Shown here: positions 33,242-41,633 of the stretch, one piece after another
Layout: each line of letters starts with the position of its first letter
How positions within the stretch are numbered: position 1 is the first letter of the stretch
Position numbers and translations under genes: made by a program
The notes under the pieces: model-generated
Told to the model about the DNA's origin: nothing
Database searches by the model: none
The model's input: only the letters and a program-made list of their open reading frames with translations
NCBI GenBank assembly: GCA_041736895.1
Contig: JBGSSS010000165.1
Span: 1-64,000 of the forward strand
Source: JANRLT01 sp041736895
GTDB taxonomy: Bacteria; Planctomycetota; Planctomycetia; Pirellulales; JALHPA01
Reading direction: 5' to 3'
Length of the DNA stretch: 64,000 nucleotides

Positions 33242-33883
33242 ATGTCCGAAACAGCGGTCGAAGATCTGCTGATCTCGCAAATTCGCCGCGGCGATGAAGC
33301 CGCTTGGCGCGATTTGATTGCGCGCTTCGAAGGCCGGTTGTTGGGGTACGTCGAGCAGCGCCTGCGCAACCGCGCGGCGAGCGAGGACGTTGTCCAGGAA
33401 ACATTTGTCGGGTTTCTGCTGAGCCTGCCGAACTTTGACGGCGATCGGCCGCTCGAGAGCTACCTCTTCACCATCGCCGCGCACAAACTGACCGACTACC
33501 TGCGCCGCACCGGCCGCCGGCCAACCATTCCCCTCCAATCGAGTAACGAATCGAGCAGTGAGATTCCCTTGGCTGGTCCCTATCGCGGTGCGAGCACACT
33601 CGCGCGGAGCGGCGAACGTCGGGAATTGGAATCGGCGGCCCTGGCGAAGGCGCTGCGCACCATTGCCGACAAATGGCGCGCGAAGGGCGAATGGGAAAAA
33701 CTCCGCTGCGCCGAGTTGCTGCTCGTCGCGGGCCAGCCCAACAAACAAGTCGCCGCCGCGCTGGGCTGGTCGGAACAATCGGTGGCGAATCTGAAGTTCG
33801 ACCTGCTCGAACGGCTGACGCGCGAGCTGACACGACAGAAGTTGAACCCCGAGGTGTTTCCGGAACTAGAATCTAGAAGATAG
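33242..33883 (+). CDS. ECF-type RNA polymerase sigma factor
   Basis: A 213-residue sigma-70 family factor. Region 2 spans DEAAWRDLIARFEGRLLGYVEQRL to SEDVVQETFVGFL and SYLFTIAAHKLTDYLRR. Region 4 holds ELLLVAGQPNKQVAAALGWSEQSVANLKFDLLERL, the minus 35 binding helix-turn-helix. Between them is a linker longer than usual with many Ser/Arg. It directs transcription of an unknown regulon; the next gene may encode its regulator. Confidence 0.9.
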   Translation: MSETAVEDLLISQIRRGDEAAWRDLIARFEGRLLGYVEQRLRNRAASEDVVQETFVGFLLSLPNFDGDRPLESYLFTIAAHKLTDYLRRTGRRPTIPLQSSNESSSEIPLAGPYRGASTLARSGERRELESAALAKALRTIADKWRAKGEWEKLRCAELLLVAGQPNKQVAAALGWSEQSVANLKFDLLERLTRELTRQKLNPEVFPELESRR

Positions 33884-33964
33884 GAGTTAGAAGTTAGAAT
33901 GAAAAGCGAACGCGGTCGTTTCCACTTTACTGGCATTTATTCTAACTCCTAAATTCTAACTGCT
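33866..33964. repeat. AGTTAGAA-type inverted repeat between sigma and anti-sigma genes
   Basis: GATAGGAGTTAGAAGTTAG and the opposite ATTCTAACTCCTAAATTC with about 40 bp between. The left arm overlaps the last codons of the sigma gene. A similar arm lies near 20090. Confidence 0.6.
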
Positions 33965-33975
33965 ACATTCTTCCC

Positions 33976-34377
33976 ATGTCCGATCCCGAACTCGAAGCGT
34001 TTCTCGACGAAGGCTTGCCGCCCGAACGGATGAGCGCGCTTGAGGAAGCGCTGCGTAACGACGCGGCGCTCCGCGATCGGGCGGCGCGGATCATCGCGCG
34101 GCGAAATAGCGGCGCGCATAGCGTCGCTGAGATCTGGCGCACGGCCCGAATTAGTTGCGCGACGCGAGCCGAATGGGGGCAGTATCTACTCGGCGTGCTT
34201 GACGAGGGTCACGCGGAGTACTTGCGGTTTCATCTGGAAACACTTGGCTGCCGCTACTGCACGGCGAATGTCGCGGACTTGCAGGCTCAGCAGCAAGCCC
34301 TCGCCGCGGCCGCGAACGCCGTGCAGGAACGGCGGAAGAAATACTTTGCGTCGAGTGCGGGGTTGCTGAAGAAGTAG
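33976..34377 (+). CDS. Probable anti-sigma factor or zinc-finger regulator
   Basis: A 133-residue cytosolic protein directly after the ECF sigma gene. It starts with a helix SDPELEAFLDEGLPPERMSALEEALRNDAALRD, as in anti-sigma N-termini. The motif YLRFHLETLGCRYCTANVADL holds an H-x5-C-x2-C arrangement that resembles the zinc-binding anti-sigma (ZAS) motif H-x3-C-x2-C. No membrane segment is present, so it would be soluble. Function as regulator of the sigma factor is inferred from order and motif. Confidence 0.6.
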   Translation: MSDPELEAFLDEGLPPERMSALEEALRNDAALRDRAARIIARRNSGAHSVAEIWRTARISCATRAEWGQYLLGVLDEGHAEYLRFHLETLGCRYCTANVADLQAQQQALAAAANAVQERRKKYFASSAGLLKK

Positions 34378-34382
34378 TCCAT

Positions 34383-34439
34383 ATCGCTATGACGCAAGCG
34401 GATGGGTAGATCACCCAACCGCTTGCGTCATAGCGATAA
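34383..34439. repeat. Near-perfect palindrome, second copy of the 54-bp type
   Basis: Arms of 26 bases starting TATCGCTATGACGCAAGCGG with one mismatch and a 5-base loop. It fills the gap between two convergent genes and may terminate both. Confidence 0.85.
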
Positions 34440-34445
34440 CTCAGT

Positions 34446-35051
34446 TTACACCCCGCACTGCATCGCCAACTCGCGGATCTCGGCTTGAATCTCGTCGATC
34501 GAGCGATCCGCGTCGATGACGACGATCTCGTCGGGCTGACGGAGCGCTTCGGCGAGAAAGCCGGCGCGGAGTTTTTGCTTGAACTCGGCCCCTTGCTGCT
34601 CCATGCGATCCAACGGGCGATTCATCCGCCGCGCGGCCGCTTCGGGCGACAGGTCGAGCACAAACGTTAGCGCCGGTTTGACGCCGCGCGTTGCCGTGCG
34701 GCCGATCCGCCAGAGTTCGTCGATGTCGAGGCCGCCGGCATAACCTTGATAGACGACGTTGGCCAGCAAGTATCGATCGCTGACAACGATCTCGCCGCGG
34801 GCGAGCGCCGGCTCGATCACGGATGCGGTGAGTTGCGCGCGGCAGGCCATATAGAGAAACATCTCGGCCGCGCGATCGGGATGCAGTTCCGCGCGATGCA
34901 GGAGCAACTCGCGAACCGCTTCTCCCAGCGGTGTGCTGCCGGGATCGCGGCATTGCGTCACGGCATGGCCGCGCTCACGCAGCCAATCGCAGAACAGGCC
35001 GATTTGCGTTGACTTGCCCACGCCATCAATGCCGTCAAAGGTGAAAAACAT
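34446..35051 (-). CDS. tmk: Thymidylate kinase
   Basis: Tmk phosphorylates dTMP to dTDP. The 201-residue protein has the P-loop FTFDGIDGVGKSTQ at its start and the substrate motif REPGSTPLGE as RDPGSTPLGE. DRYLLANVVYQGYAGGLD and the LID region LSPEAAARRMNRPLDRMEQQ follow. The frame is open upstream to 35159, but the fold begins at ATG 35051. Downstream is a 6-bp gap to a palindrome. Confidence 0.95.
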   Translation of the reverse strand: MFFTFDGIDGVGKSTQIGLFCDWLRERGHAVTQCRDPGSTPLGEAVRELLLHRAELHPDRAAEMFLYMACRAQLTASVIEPALARGEIVVSDRYLLANVVYQGYAGGLDIDELWRIGRTATRGVKPALTFVLDLSPEAAARRMNRPLDRMEQQGAEFKQKLRAGFLAEALRQPDEIVVIDADRSIDEIQAEIRELAMQCGV

Positions 35052-35101
35052 GCGCGGGGCAATTGATAATTGACAATGGATAGTTGACAGTTGTCTTTTG
35101 G

Positions 35102-35184
35102 CAAAGCCCAGGGGTTTATCCCCTGGGAGCATTTGAATGCGGAGTCGATTCCCGTTCATCCGGGGACTTACGTTCCCGGCTCAG
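35102..35184 (-). repeat. Family A palindrome followed by family B hairpin
   Basis: 35102-35135: CAAAGCCCAGGGG-TTTAT-CCCCTGGGAGCATTT. 35154-35184: GTTCATCCGGGGAC-loop-GTTCCCGGCTCAG. The B element includes the stop codon of the WYL gene. Same order as at 17858. Confidence 0.85.
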
Positions 35185-36185
35185 CATGGCTCCGCGCCGC
35201 AGCGCGTCATCATGCCGCCGTACATGCCGGCCATCTTAGCAATTCGCGCAGTGATTAGCTCACGCAACTTGGGCGGTTCGAGGACTTCGACCTGGTCGCC
35301 GTAGCCGAGGATCCACCAACTGATTTCGTTGAGCCCGCTGACAGTAACCTCGAAATTCAAACTGCCATTGTCGTTCCACTGGACCCGTTGTGTGCGATGC
35401 CAGACGACATCGGCCACATTGCGGGCGACCAAGGGACTGAACCGCAAGCGCACAACTTGGTCATCCCCCTTTTCAGGAATCAGGTGCCACGCATTGCGCA
35501 GGTACCGCTCGATGCGAAAACCCGCTGGAATTTTGAAGCGTTCGGTGAGTTCGGTCAATCCCGCGATCCGGCCCACATGAAAGGTGCGCACACCGCGATG
35601 GAGCGAAGAGCGGGCGATGACATACCAACTATGCCGGCTCCAGAGCAGCCGATACGGAAAGATTTTGGTCGAAATCGGCGCAGCATCGAGCGCTCCCCGA
35701 TAATTCATCCGCACCGCGCGACGCTGGGCGATCGAATGGACCAGCGTCTGATAGTGCGAGCCATGCTCGTTGTCGAGGTGGCTCGTTGGTTGCGGCAGTT
35801 GTTCGATCGCGCCGTTGGCGTCGCGGAGATGCTCGCGGAGCTTGGCCGGCAGAATGCTTTCGAGCTTTTGTGCGACGCTCCGCGCGGCATTGGGAAAGGG
35901 AAACCGTGTTGCTTCGCGCAGTTGCCCGCAGAGCACGATCGCCGCCAGCGCCTCTTCGGCCGTGAATTGCGTGGGCGGCAACGCCAGCGTCGCCGGCAGA
36001 CGATAAACCTGGAACTCGGGCTGGTATTCGAGCGGCAGCCCGGCTTCGCGAATGATTTCCAGGTCGCGAAAGATTGTCCGCCGAGTGACTTGGCACTCGG
36101 CGGAGAGATGATTAACGTTCGACCCCTTGCCACTTTGCAGCAGCACGACGAGCCGCAGGAGCCGAGTCACTCGACGTGGGTTCAT
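35181..36185 (-). CDS. HTH-WYL domain transcriptional regulator
   Basis: A 334-residue YafY/DeoR-like regulator. N-terminal helix-turn-helix: RVTRLLRLVVLLQSGKGSNVNHLSAECQVTRRTIFRDLEIIREAGLP. The WYL domain lies at about 155-245 (RRAVRMNYRGA, FPYRLLWSRHSWYVIARSS with W-Y-V in place of W-Y-L, RTFHVGRIAGL). The WCX C-terminal domain follows (VVRLRFSPLVARNVADVVWHRTQ to ILGYGDQVEVLEPPKLRE). WYL domains sense ligands or nucleic acids. The start codon lies 74 bp inside the end of the TolC-like gene on the same strand, which suggests coupled translation. Confidence 0.9.
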   Translation of the reverse strand: MNPRRVTRLLRLVVLLQSGKGSNVNHLSAECQVTRRTIFRDLEIIREAGLPLEYQPEFQVYRLPATLALPPTQFTAEEALAAIVLCGQLREATRFPFPNAARSVAQKLESILPAKLREHLRDANGAIEQLPQPTSHLDNEHGSHYQTLVHSIAQRRAVRMNYRGALDAAPISTKIFPYRLLWSRHSWYVIARSSLHRGVRTFHVGRIAGLTELTERFKIPAGFRIERYLRNAWHLIPEKGDDQVVRLRFSPLVARNVADVVWHRTQRVQWNDNGSLNFEVTVSGLNEISWWILGYGDQVEVLEPPKLRELITARIAKMAGMYGGMMTRCGAEPC

Positions 36186-38622
36186 ACGCAGTGCTGTTAG
36201 AGGTTCCTGACCCTGTTGAACCGATGTTCTGGGAACTCATCGCCGGAGTGCCTCGGGGCGAAGTTTTCCACGGTGTTGGCGACACCGGGCGAACTCCGTT
36301 TGGCGAGCGGCCGTCGTTGCTTACGGCTTCGTCCTCGGACGCCGCCGGCAAACTTCGCCACATTGGTTGAGTCACGGCGGCCAGCGCGTTGTTCTTCGCC
36401 GAACCGGTGTCGCTTCCCGCCGTGGTGTACGCGGTGGTTTGACGGATATTTTGATTGCCAGCGTCGCTGTTGACAAGGAGCCGGTCCATTTCGCCATCGA
36501 TCTTACCCGACATGCTCAATTGCTTGGGTTTGCGGAGGACGCTTGGCTGTTCGACTGGTTGGAGCGGAGCCTTGATCTGTTCGAGGTGTTCGCCGTGGAA
36601 TTCGTGCGAGTCACCTCGATGGATGATTGCTCCGTCGATGACCTGGCCGCCGTTCTGATGCTGTTCGATAGGGCCGCGGCTCATGACCGACGGGCGAGTG
36701 TAGCCGTAGTCGATGTAATGGCCGGCGTCGCGTTCGCGGGCACGGCGTTTCGCATCGAAGTAAGCCTTGCCCGGCCATGGCCCTTCGGCCAGGAGAACGT
36801 TGTTGTATTCGAGCAACGAGCCTTTGCGATAGTGGACCTGGGCAATCGAGCGATTGTAGTCGGCCAAGGCACGGTAGTAAGCACTTTCGGCATCCGCTTG
36901 ACGGCGTTGGGCGTCGAGCAGCAAATCGAAGGTGACAGTATTCGCCTTGTATGCAGCTTCGACCGATTTGACTTGGCGTTCGGCGGCCAAGCGGCGGTTG
37001 AAGATCGTCTGCACGAGCGTGTAGTTCGTGTCGAGAACCCGAACCGATTCGGTCAACTGATGCGACAGTTCGAGTTCTTGATCTTGCAAGACACTTCGTT
37101 CACGAGCCAGGAACAACTGTTGTTGGCGAACCGTGGTTAGTGCCCGGCGGAAACCGAGATCGAATTGCATAATGAGGCCGAGTTCCGATTCCTGGAAATC
37201 TCCTTGCATGATCCCGCTGACCGCATCGGTGCCCGCCAAGTTGTTACCCGTGCCGCTGTAGTCGCGGCCGTTGTTGTTCCACCAATCGTCGCCGAGTCCG
37301 AGGAAGCGATAACGAGCCGTGGCATCCAAGCGGGGCAGCAGCAGGTTCTTGCTGGCCATGAGTTCCAGTTCGCGTTGCTTGATCCGCCACTTTTGCTGAC
37401 GCAGTTCGACACTCCGCATGAGTGCTTCGCAATGGATTTCATTCCAATCGAACACCACCTTGGCCGTGGTCGGTTCGGATGTCGGAGCAATCAGCCGGCC
37501 ATCATTGGCAGCCAGACCCATGATAAACCGCAGCCGGCTTTCGGCGCGATAGAGATCGGAAAGTCCGGTCTCGACCAGCGAGCGGAAGAAATAGTATTGT
37601 TCGCGTGCCTGGGCTTCTTTGTCGGCTTCGCCGCCCTCGGCTCCGACTTCCATCAACGAGTGGACTTTTTGCCAGGTGGACAACGCACTGTCGCGGCCAA
37701 CTTTGAGTGCTTCCAGGTTGCGGTAGGCGAAGTACAGATCCCAGTAGCCGTTTTCGACTTCGTTGACCAGGTTCCGCACGCCTGCTTCGAAATCGGCCAA
37801 ACTGATGTCGGTCCGAATGCGGGCCAGCACGACGCCGTCGAATTGGACGGTCCCGGTGCCAGTAAACGGGTCGTACGGACCGGCAATGCGGTTGTAGAAT
37901 GTCCCGGCCCCTTGCAACAACGGCTGACGCCAGAACATATCGACTGACTGAAAGTAGTCGCTCTCGACTTGGCGAATAGGGCTATTGTTACTGTCGTAGA
38001 TCGTTTGCGTCGAGACACCGAATTGAGCCCCTGTCGCACTGCGCTTGGTCAGCGAGTTGTTCCACGTGGTTAGGTCTTGTTCGCGAACCAGGTTAAAAAT
38101 ATTTCCTCCCGTCGCGTTAAAATTCTGCGGGCGATCGGTCTTGGCATAGGTCAGGCCGCTTTGGACTTGCGCGTCGAACACCGAGAGAGCCCCTTCGACG
38201 CCGAAGAACGGGTCGGACTCGACGATCGCCGGATCATACACCGAGGGGATCGAAGCGGGAGCGCGTTGCAGCGATTCGGGCGATTCGTCTTGTTGCGGGC
38301 GTTGGCCAAAGTTGGCCCGGCGTCCGCCGAGGGTCCGCATGACCTTGCTGTTTTCCAGGGCGTACTGAACGGCTTGTTCCAGTTCGAGCTCCCAGATTTC
38401 GATGTGCTGCTTACTGCTGAGCGTGAACGGCGCGCAGACATTGGTCACCTCGGAGAGACTTTGCGTCTCGACATCGGGATGCTCAATTTGAGTTGCCACT
38501 CCGACCCAGTGCGAGAGATCGCCGTCTTCCTTGAGGAAGAACGGCTGTTTTGGCGCGCACCCGGTCATGGTGATCGCCGCACAGGTCAGGAGGGACAGAG
38601 CCGCTCGTAATTTCCGTCGCAT
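36112..38622 (-). CDS. TolC-family outer membrane efflux lipoprotein
   Basis: An 836-residue protein, much longer than E. coli TolC (about 490). Lipoprotein signal with the cysteine at 22 (ITMTGC). Two TolC-type repeats follow: the helical WELELEQAVQYALENSKVMRTLGG start, RNLVNEVENGYWDLYFAYRNLEALKVGRDSALSTW, and the second half RALTTVRQQQLFLARERSVLQDQELELSHQLTESVRVLD with AYKANTVTFDLLLDAQRRQADAESAYYRALADYNRSIAQVHYRKG. The last about 200 residues are a polar, low-complexity tail found in planctomycete homologues. Probably the outer-membrane channel of an efflux or export system; no matching inner-membrane pump is adjacent. Confidence 0.88.
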   Translation of the reverse strand: MRRKLRAALSLLTCAAITMTGCAPKQPFFLKEDGDLSHWVGVATQIEHPDVETQSLSEVTNVCAPFTLSSKQHIEIWELELEQAVQYALENSKVMRTLGGRRANFGQRPQQDESPESLQRAPASIPSVYDPAIVESDPFFGVEGALSVFDAQVQSGLTYAKTDRPQNFNATGGNIFNLVREQDLTTWNNSLTKRSATGAQFGVSTQTIYDSNNSPIRQVESDYFQSVDMFWRQPLLQGAGTFYNRIAGPYDPFTGTGTVQFDGVVLARIRTDISLADFEAGVRNLVNEVENGYWDLYFAYRNLEALKVGRDSALSTWQKVHSLMEVGAEGGEADKEAQAREQYYFFRSLVETGLSDLYRAESRLRFIMGLAANDGRLIAPTSEPTTAKVVFDWNEIHCEALMRSVELRQQKWRIKQRELELMASKNLLLPRLDATARYRFLGLGDDWWNNNGRDYSGTGNNLAGTDAVSGIMQGDFQESELGLIMQFDLGFRRALTTVRQQQLFLARERSVLQDQELELSHQLTESVRVLDTNYTLVQTIFNRRLAAERQVKSVEAAYKANTVTFDLLLDAQRRQADAESAYYRALADYNRSIAQVHYRKGSLLEYNNVLLAEGPWPGKAYFDAKRRARERDAGHYIDYGYTRPSVMSRGPIEQHQNGGQVIDGAIIHRGDSHEFHGEHLEQIKAPLQPVEQPSVLRKPKQLSMSGKIDGEMDRLLVNSDAGNQNIRQTTAYTTAGSDTGSAKNNALAAVTQPMWRSLPAASEDEAVSNDGRSPNGVRPVSPTPWKTSPRGTPAMSSQNIGSTGSGTSNSTAYEPTSSDSAPAARRAAAKWQGVER

Positions 38623-39090
38623 GGAAATGCTCTTGTTGCTAATGCGGTCTCGCCAGCATCCTCGCGGTGACCACCCTCTGTGGACATCGGGGCTACTGGG
38701 CCAATCCGCCGTTTCGTATTGTTGCTGGCAGGTCGAATTTCCAGGTTGTTATCAGGAAATACGATCAACCGCGCAGCCACGTTAAGAGACGGCACAATGG
38801 TTATCGACGGCATGGCCGTTAAACCTTGAGTATTCGGCAAGGTTTTTCTGATCGAAAAACTCCGCCAAATCAACGCATATTCACAGCGCATGCCTGAAAT
38901 CTGCTTTCGAGCTAAAATTCGTAGAGTTTGCTCATTTTTTGCTAGCATTATTTTCGAATTCTGGGAGATTTGGCGAGCCGATTGATCGATTAAATATGCC
39001 ATCAGCCCCTTGACCTCGCGGCGAGTTTTGGGACACTGGGAGGTTCTCTGGTTTTCTCCCTAATTACGCATATCGCTGTTGGAGTTTGTC
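38623..39090. other. AT-rich divergent gap
   Basis: No gene is seen between two divergent genes. AT content rises at 38820-38970, including TTTTTTGCTAGCATTATTTT, a likely promoter zone. No family A or GTAG hairpin was found here, which is notable given their density elsewhere. Confidence 0.5.
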
Positions 39091-39294
39091 ATGGTCCGTG
39101 CTCGCCCCCAAACCCGTCGTGCCAAGTTGATCCGCAAGCGCCGTTGCCCCAAGTGCAACGCGGCGATCAACACCCAGGTCAAGCGGTGCAAGAAGTGCGG
39201 CGGAGTGACGCCGTTCTCGGTCCCTGGCAAGAATACCCCCAAGGCTTTTTATCGCACGACGAACTTTCGCGCTAGCGACAAGAAGATGAACTAA
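39091..39294 (+). CDS. Small basic zinc-ribbon protein (67 aa)
   Basis: A 67-residue, very basic protein with one zinc ribbon: RRCPKCNAAINTQVKRCKKCGG, that is C-x2-C-x10-C-x2-C. Arg/Lys-rich flanks suggest nucleic-acid or ribosome contact. A GGAG site lies 7 bp before the ATG at 39091, so this start is preferred to the upstream frame. Function unknown; it is not a ribosomal protein I can name. Confidence 0.75.
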   Translation: MVRARPQTRRAKLIRKRRCPKCNAAINTQVKRCKKCGGVTPFSVPGKNTPKAFYRTTNFRASDKKMN

Positions 39295-39331
39295 GGCCGC
39301 GGCTCCTCAAGCCCGCTAAACATTCACATAA

Positions 39332-39362
39332 CTAAGCCCAGGGGTTCATCCCCTGGGTTTTT
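39332..39362 (-). repeat. Family A palindrome, terminator-like
   Basis: TAAGCCCAGGGG-TTCAT-CCCCTGGGTTTTTG. The T-run after the stem could make this copy a rho-independent terminator for the zinc-ribbon gene. Confidence 0.8.
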
Positions 39363-39450
39363 GTGTTTCCAGACGCCATTCGTGGATCCCGATCTCTCGC
39401 TTGCTCGCACTCGCGCAAGCATGAACAATAGACATGTCTCTGAGCACACA

Positions 39451-39482
39451 AATACTCCCAGGGGACAAACCCCTGGGCTTTG
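39451..39482 (+). repeat. Family A palindrome
   Basis: ATACTCCCAGGGG-ACAAA-CCCCTGGGCTTTG, forward orientation, 40 bp before the response regulator start. Confidence 0.85.
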
Positions 39483-39521
39483 AACTTTTCATGCGAACTT
39501 TTTTCTTCTAACTTCCATCCC

Positions 39522-40295
39522 TTGCCCGAACCGTCTGCCCACATCTTGATCGTCGAAGACGATGCTCACATCGCCCGGGGATTGAAACTCAATCTCGAAG
39601 CCGAGGGCTATCGCGCGACGATTGCCGGTGATGGGGCTACAGCGGTCGAAATGGCCATCGATCCGCGGCAGCCGGTGGATTTGGTGTTGTTGGATCTAAT
39701 GCTGCCGGGGATGAGCGGGTACGCGGTATGCGAAACGCTGCGAAATCGCGGCTGGGAACAGCCGGTGGTCATTTTGTCCGCCCGCACACTTACCGAGGAT
39801 CGCGTTCGGGGATTCAATTCGGGGGCCGATGTTTACTTGCAAAAACCGTTTGATTTAGAGGAACTGCTGAGCGTGGTGCGGAATCAGCTTCAGCGGCGGC
39901 GCGGCCGAAGCGAGGGCGAAGGCAACCGCGCGAATGGCAAAGAAGCCGAAGCCGGCGTTTCCGATATCGTTCAATTCGGCGAAGCGACGGTCAACTTTGA
40001 CACCTACGAAGTCCGGGTCGCCGGCCGCGAGGTCCGACTGACGAGCCTCGAGATGAAATTGCTTCGCTATTTTGTGGAGCATAGCGGGTCGGTTGTTTCC
40101 CGTGCCGAGCTATTGAGCGAAGTCTGGGGTCTGAGCCGCGTTCCGACCACGCGCACGGTAGACAATTTTCTGCTGAATCTGCGCAAGGTCTTCGAGCGTG
40201 ACCCGGCAAATCCGCGGCATTTCTTGAGCGTTCGCGGAGCCGGTTATCGCTTTGTGGCAAATCCGGACGAATCAAAAGTGAAAGCAGAAGAATAA
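39522..40295 (+). CDS. OmpR-family response regulator
   Basis: A 257-residue two-component regulator. Receiver domain: HILIVEDDAHIARGLKLNL, the phosphorylation site D58 in DLVLLDLMLPGMSG, the Thr/Ser in VILSART and the Lys in DVYLQKPFD. After a polar linker comes an OmpR-type winged helix: VRLTSLEMKLLRYFVEHSGSVVSRAELLSEVWG, then RTVDNFLLNLRKVFERDP and FLSVRGAGYRFV. No histidine kinase is adjacent, so it is an orphan here. No ATG fits: TTG at 39522 is preferred; TTG at 39480 lies in a palindrome. Confidence 0.88.
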   Translation: MPEPSAHILIVEDDAHIARGLKLNLEAEGYRATIAGDGATAVEMAIDPRQPVDLVLLDLMLPGMSGYAVCETLRNRGWEQPVVILSARTLTEDRVRGFNSGADVYLQKPFDLEELLSVVRNQLQRRRGRSEGEGNRANGKEAEAGVSDIVQFGEATVNFDTYEVRVAGREVRLTSLEMKLLRYFVEHSGSVVSRAELLSEVWGLSRVPTTRTVDNFLLNLRKVFERDPANPRHFLSVRGAGYRFVANPDESKVKAEE

Positions 40296-40704
40296 TTCAA
40301 GAAGTCGCTGAATTCTCTTCAACCTCGTTTTGCCGAAGGGCACAGCGGAGTTTTATTCTTCATTAATCTTCCTCGCGCTGACAATCTTTGCGGGTGGCCG
40401 TGCGACAACTGAATATTCTGCGAACACACACACGATAGTAGTTCTTGTCCCGCGTTCGGTGGCGTTGATCGCCGCCAGCGCTGGATCGGCGAACGGGATT
40501 GTCACGGGGGTGATGAATCCCAATCGGCCGTACGGGAGTTCGGAACAACCGGCTCCGCCAACGTGTTTCGCTGGATCTGACCCGGGGCGTCGCTTCCCCT
40601 GGAGGGCCTTTGGGGGCCAACAGGTTCCGCTTGGCACTGCGGCGAGCAGAGCCCGTTTGTTCCGACTCCCGTTTTTCTTGCGCAAGCAGTGAGCCGCTCC
40701 CCGT
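40296..40704. other. Gap with a stretch open on both strands
   Basis: Frames are open on the plus strand at 40330-40692 and on the minus strand at 40353-40685 over the same DNA. Neither shows a known domain or a ribosome binding site. The minus-strand reading (SGTCWPPKALQGKRRPGS, then TPVTIPFADPALAAINATERG) lacks repeat character and could be a relic or a conserved element. A CCCCGTTTAGCGGGGAGCC element is at about 40699-40728. Confidence 0.35.
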
Positions 40705-41523
40705 TTAGCGGGGAGCCGAAGGCGACCGAGTCTCTAACGACGCTTGCAGCTCCTCGCGCGCTTTGTTGATCACCAGCATCACCACCGCGCCAAAGACAAA
40801 CCCGCCGATGTGGGCGAAGAACGCCACGCCGCCGCCGAGTTCCACATCCCATTTCAGCCAGCCATCGAGCAACTGGCTGCCGAACCAAAACCCAAGCACG
40901 ACATAGGCCGGCAATTCCAAGGGGATGAAAATGATCCCCAGCGGGATAAACGTGTGAATTCGTGCATGCGGCCAGGTCACCGCATAAGCCCCGAGAATCG
41001 CCGCCACGGCCCCGCTCGCCCCGATCGTCGGCACCACACTGTCGGGATGCATCAGGTAATGCGCCCCCATCGAGGCAACCCCGCCGACGAGATAAAAAAA
41101 CAAGTAGCCCAAGTGCCCCAAGCGATCCTCGACATTGTTCCCAAAGATCCAAAGGAACAACATATTCCCCAACAAATGCATCCACCCGCCATGCAGGAAT
41201 TGGCAAGTGATCAGCGTCTTGAGAACGGAACCGCGATCAGGCGGCAACGGCAGTGTGTCGGGCAGTTGGACAAGAAACGGCCCGAACCGCGCCACTTCGT
41301 TTTTGGGGACGTGAATTTCCCGAGTGACGAGCACCCGGCGTGTTGCCGGATCGTAGAGTTTCTCGATCCGAGCGGGGATGAACCCGTTATTGACATGCAG
41401 CTCGAACAACTGCCGTTCATCAAGCCGCAACCCCAGCAAAAAGACAAACACATTGAGCAGGATCAACCCGATCGTCACGACGGGCGGTCCATCAGCCGGA
41501 TTGTCATCGGCGTAAGGAAGCAT
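40705..41523 (-). CDS. Rhomboid-family intramembrane serine protease
   Basis: A 272-residue polytopic membrane protease. The catalytic Ser170 lies in PTIGASGAVAAILG, His238 in VAFFAHIGGFVFGAV, and the HxxxN pair H116/N120 in GGWMHLLGNMLFLWIFG. The first helix (about 14-31) is followed by a periplasmic insert of about 75 residues before the core, longer than in GlpG. Rhomboids cleave membrane proteins within the bilayer; the substrate is unknown. The 3' end overlaps the dispersed element at 40699. Confidence 0.93.
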   Translation of the reverse strand: MLPYADDNPADGPPVVTIGLILLNVFVFLLGLRLDERQLFELHVNNGFIPARIEKLYDPATRRVLVTREIHVPKNEVARFGPFLVQLPDTLPLPPDRGSVLKTLITCQFLHGGWMHLLGNMLFLWIFGNNVEDRLGHLGYLFFYLVGGVASMGAHYLMHPDSVVPTIGASGAVAAILGAYAVTWPHARIHTFIPLGIIFIPLELPAYVVLGFWFGSQLLDGWLKWDVELGGGVAFFAHIGGFVFGAVVMLVINKAREELQASLETRSPSAPR

Positions 41524-41526
41524 TGT

Positions 41527-41633
41527 TCAGGTAATGGATAATTGACAATTGAAAATTGACAATGAAGCGGTTTCAGAGTCCTGGCAGCAATTTCACAGAA
41601 CTGTGAATTGTCCATTATCAATTGTCAATTACT
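41527..41633. repeat. ATTGACAATTG-type inverted repeats
   Basis: TAATGGATAATTGACAATTG (41532-41551) and the opposite GAATTGTCCATTATCAATTG (41606-41625) fill the rhomboid-fabZ gap. Relatives are at 30195-30225 and 35058-35090. Confidence 0.75.

Noticed and set aside
33476..33833. Minus-strand and alternate frames over the sigma factor gene
   Set aside because: Sigma region 2 and 4 motifs fix the reading frame; the others are Arg/Pro-rich shadows.
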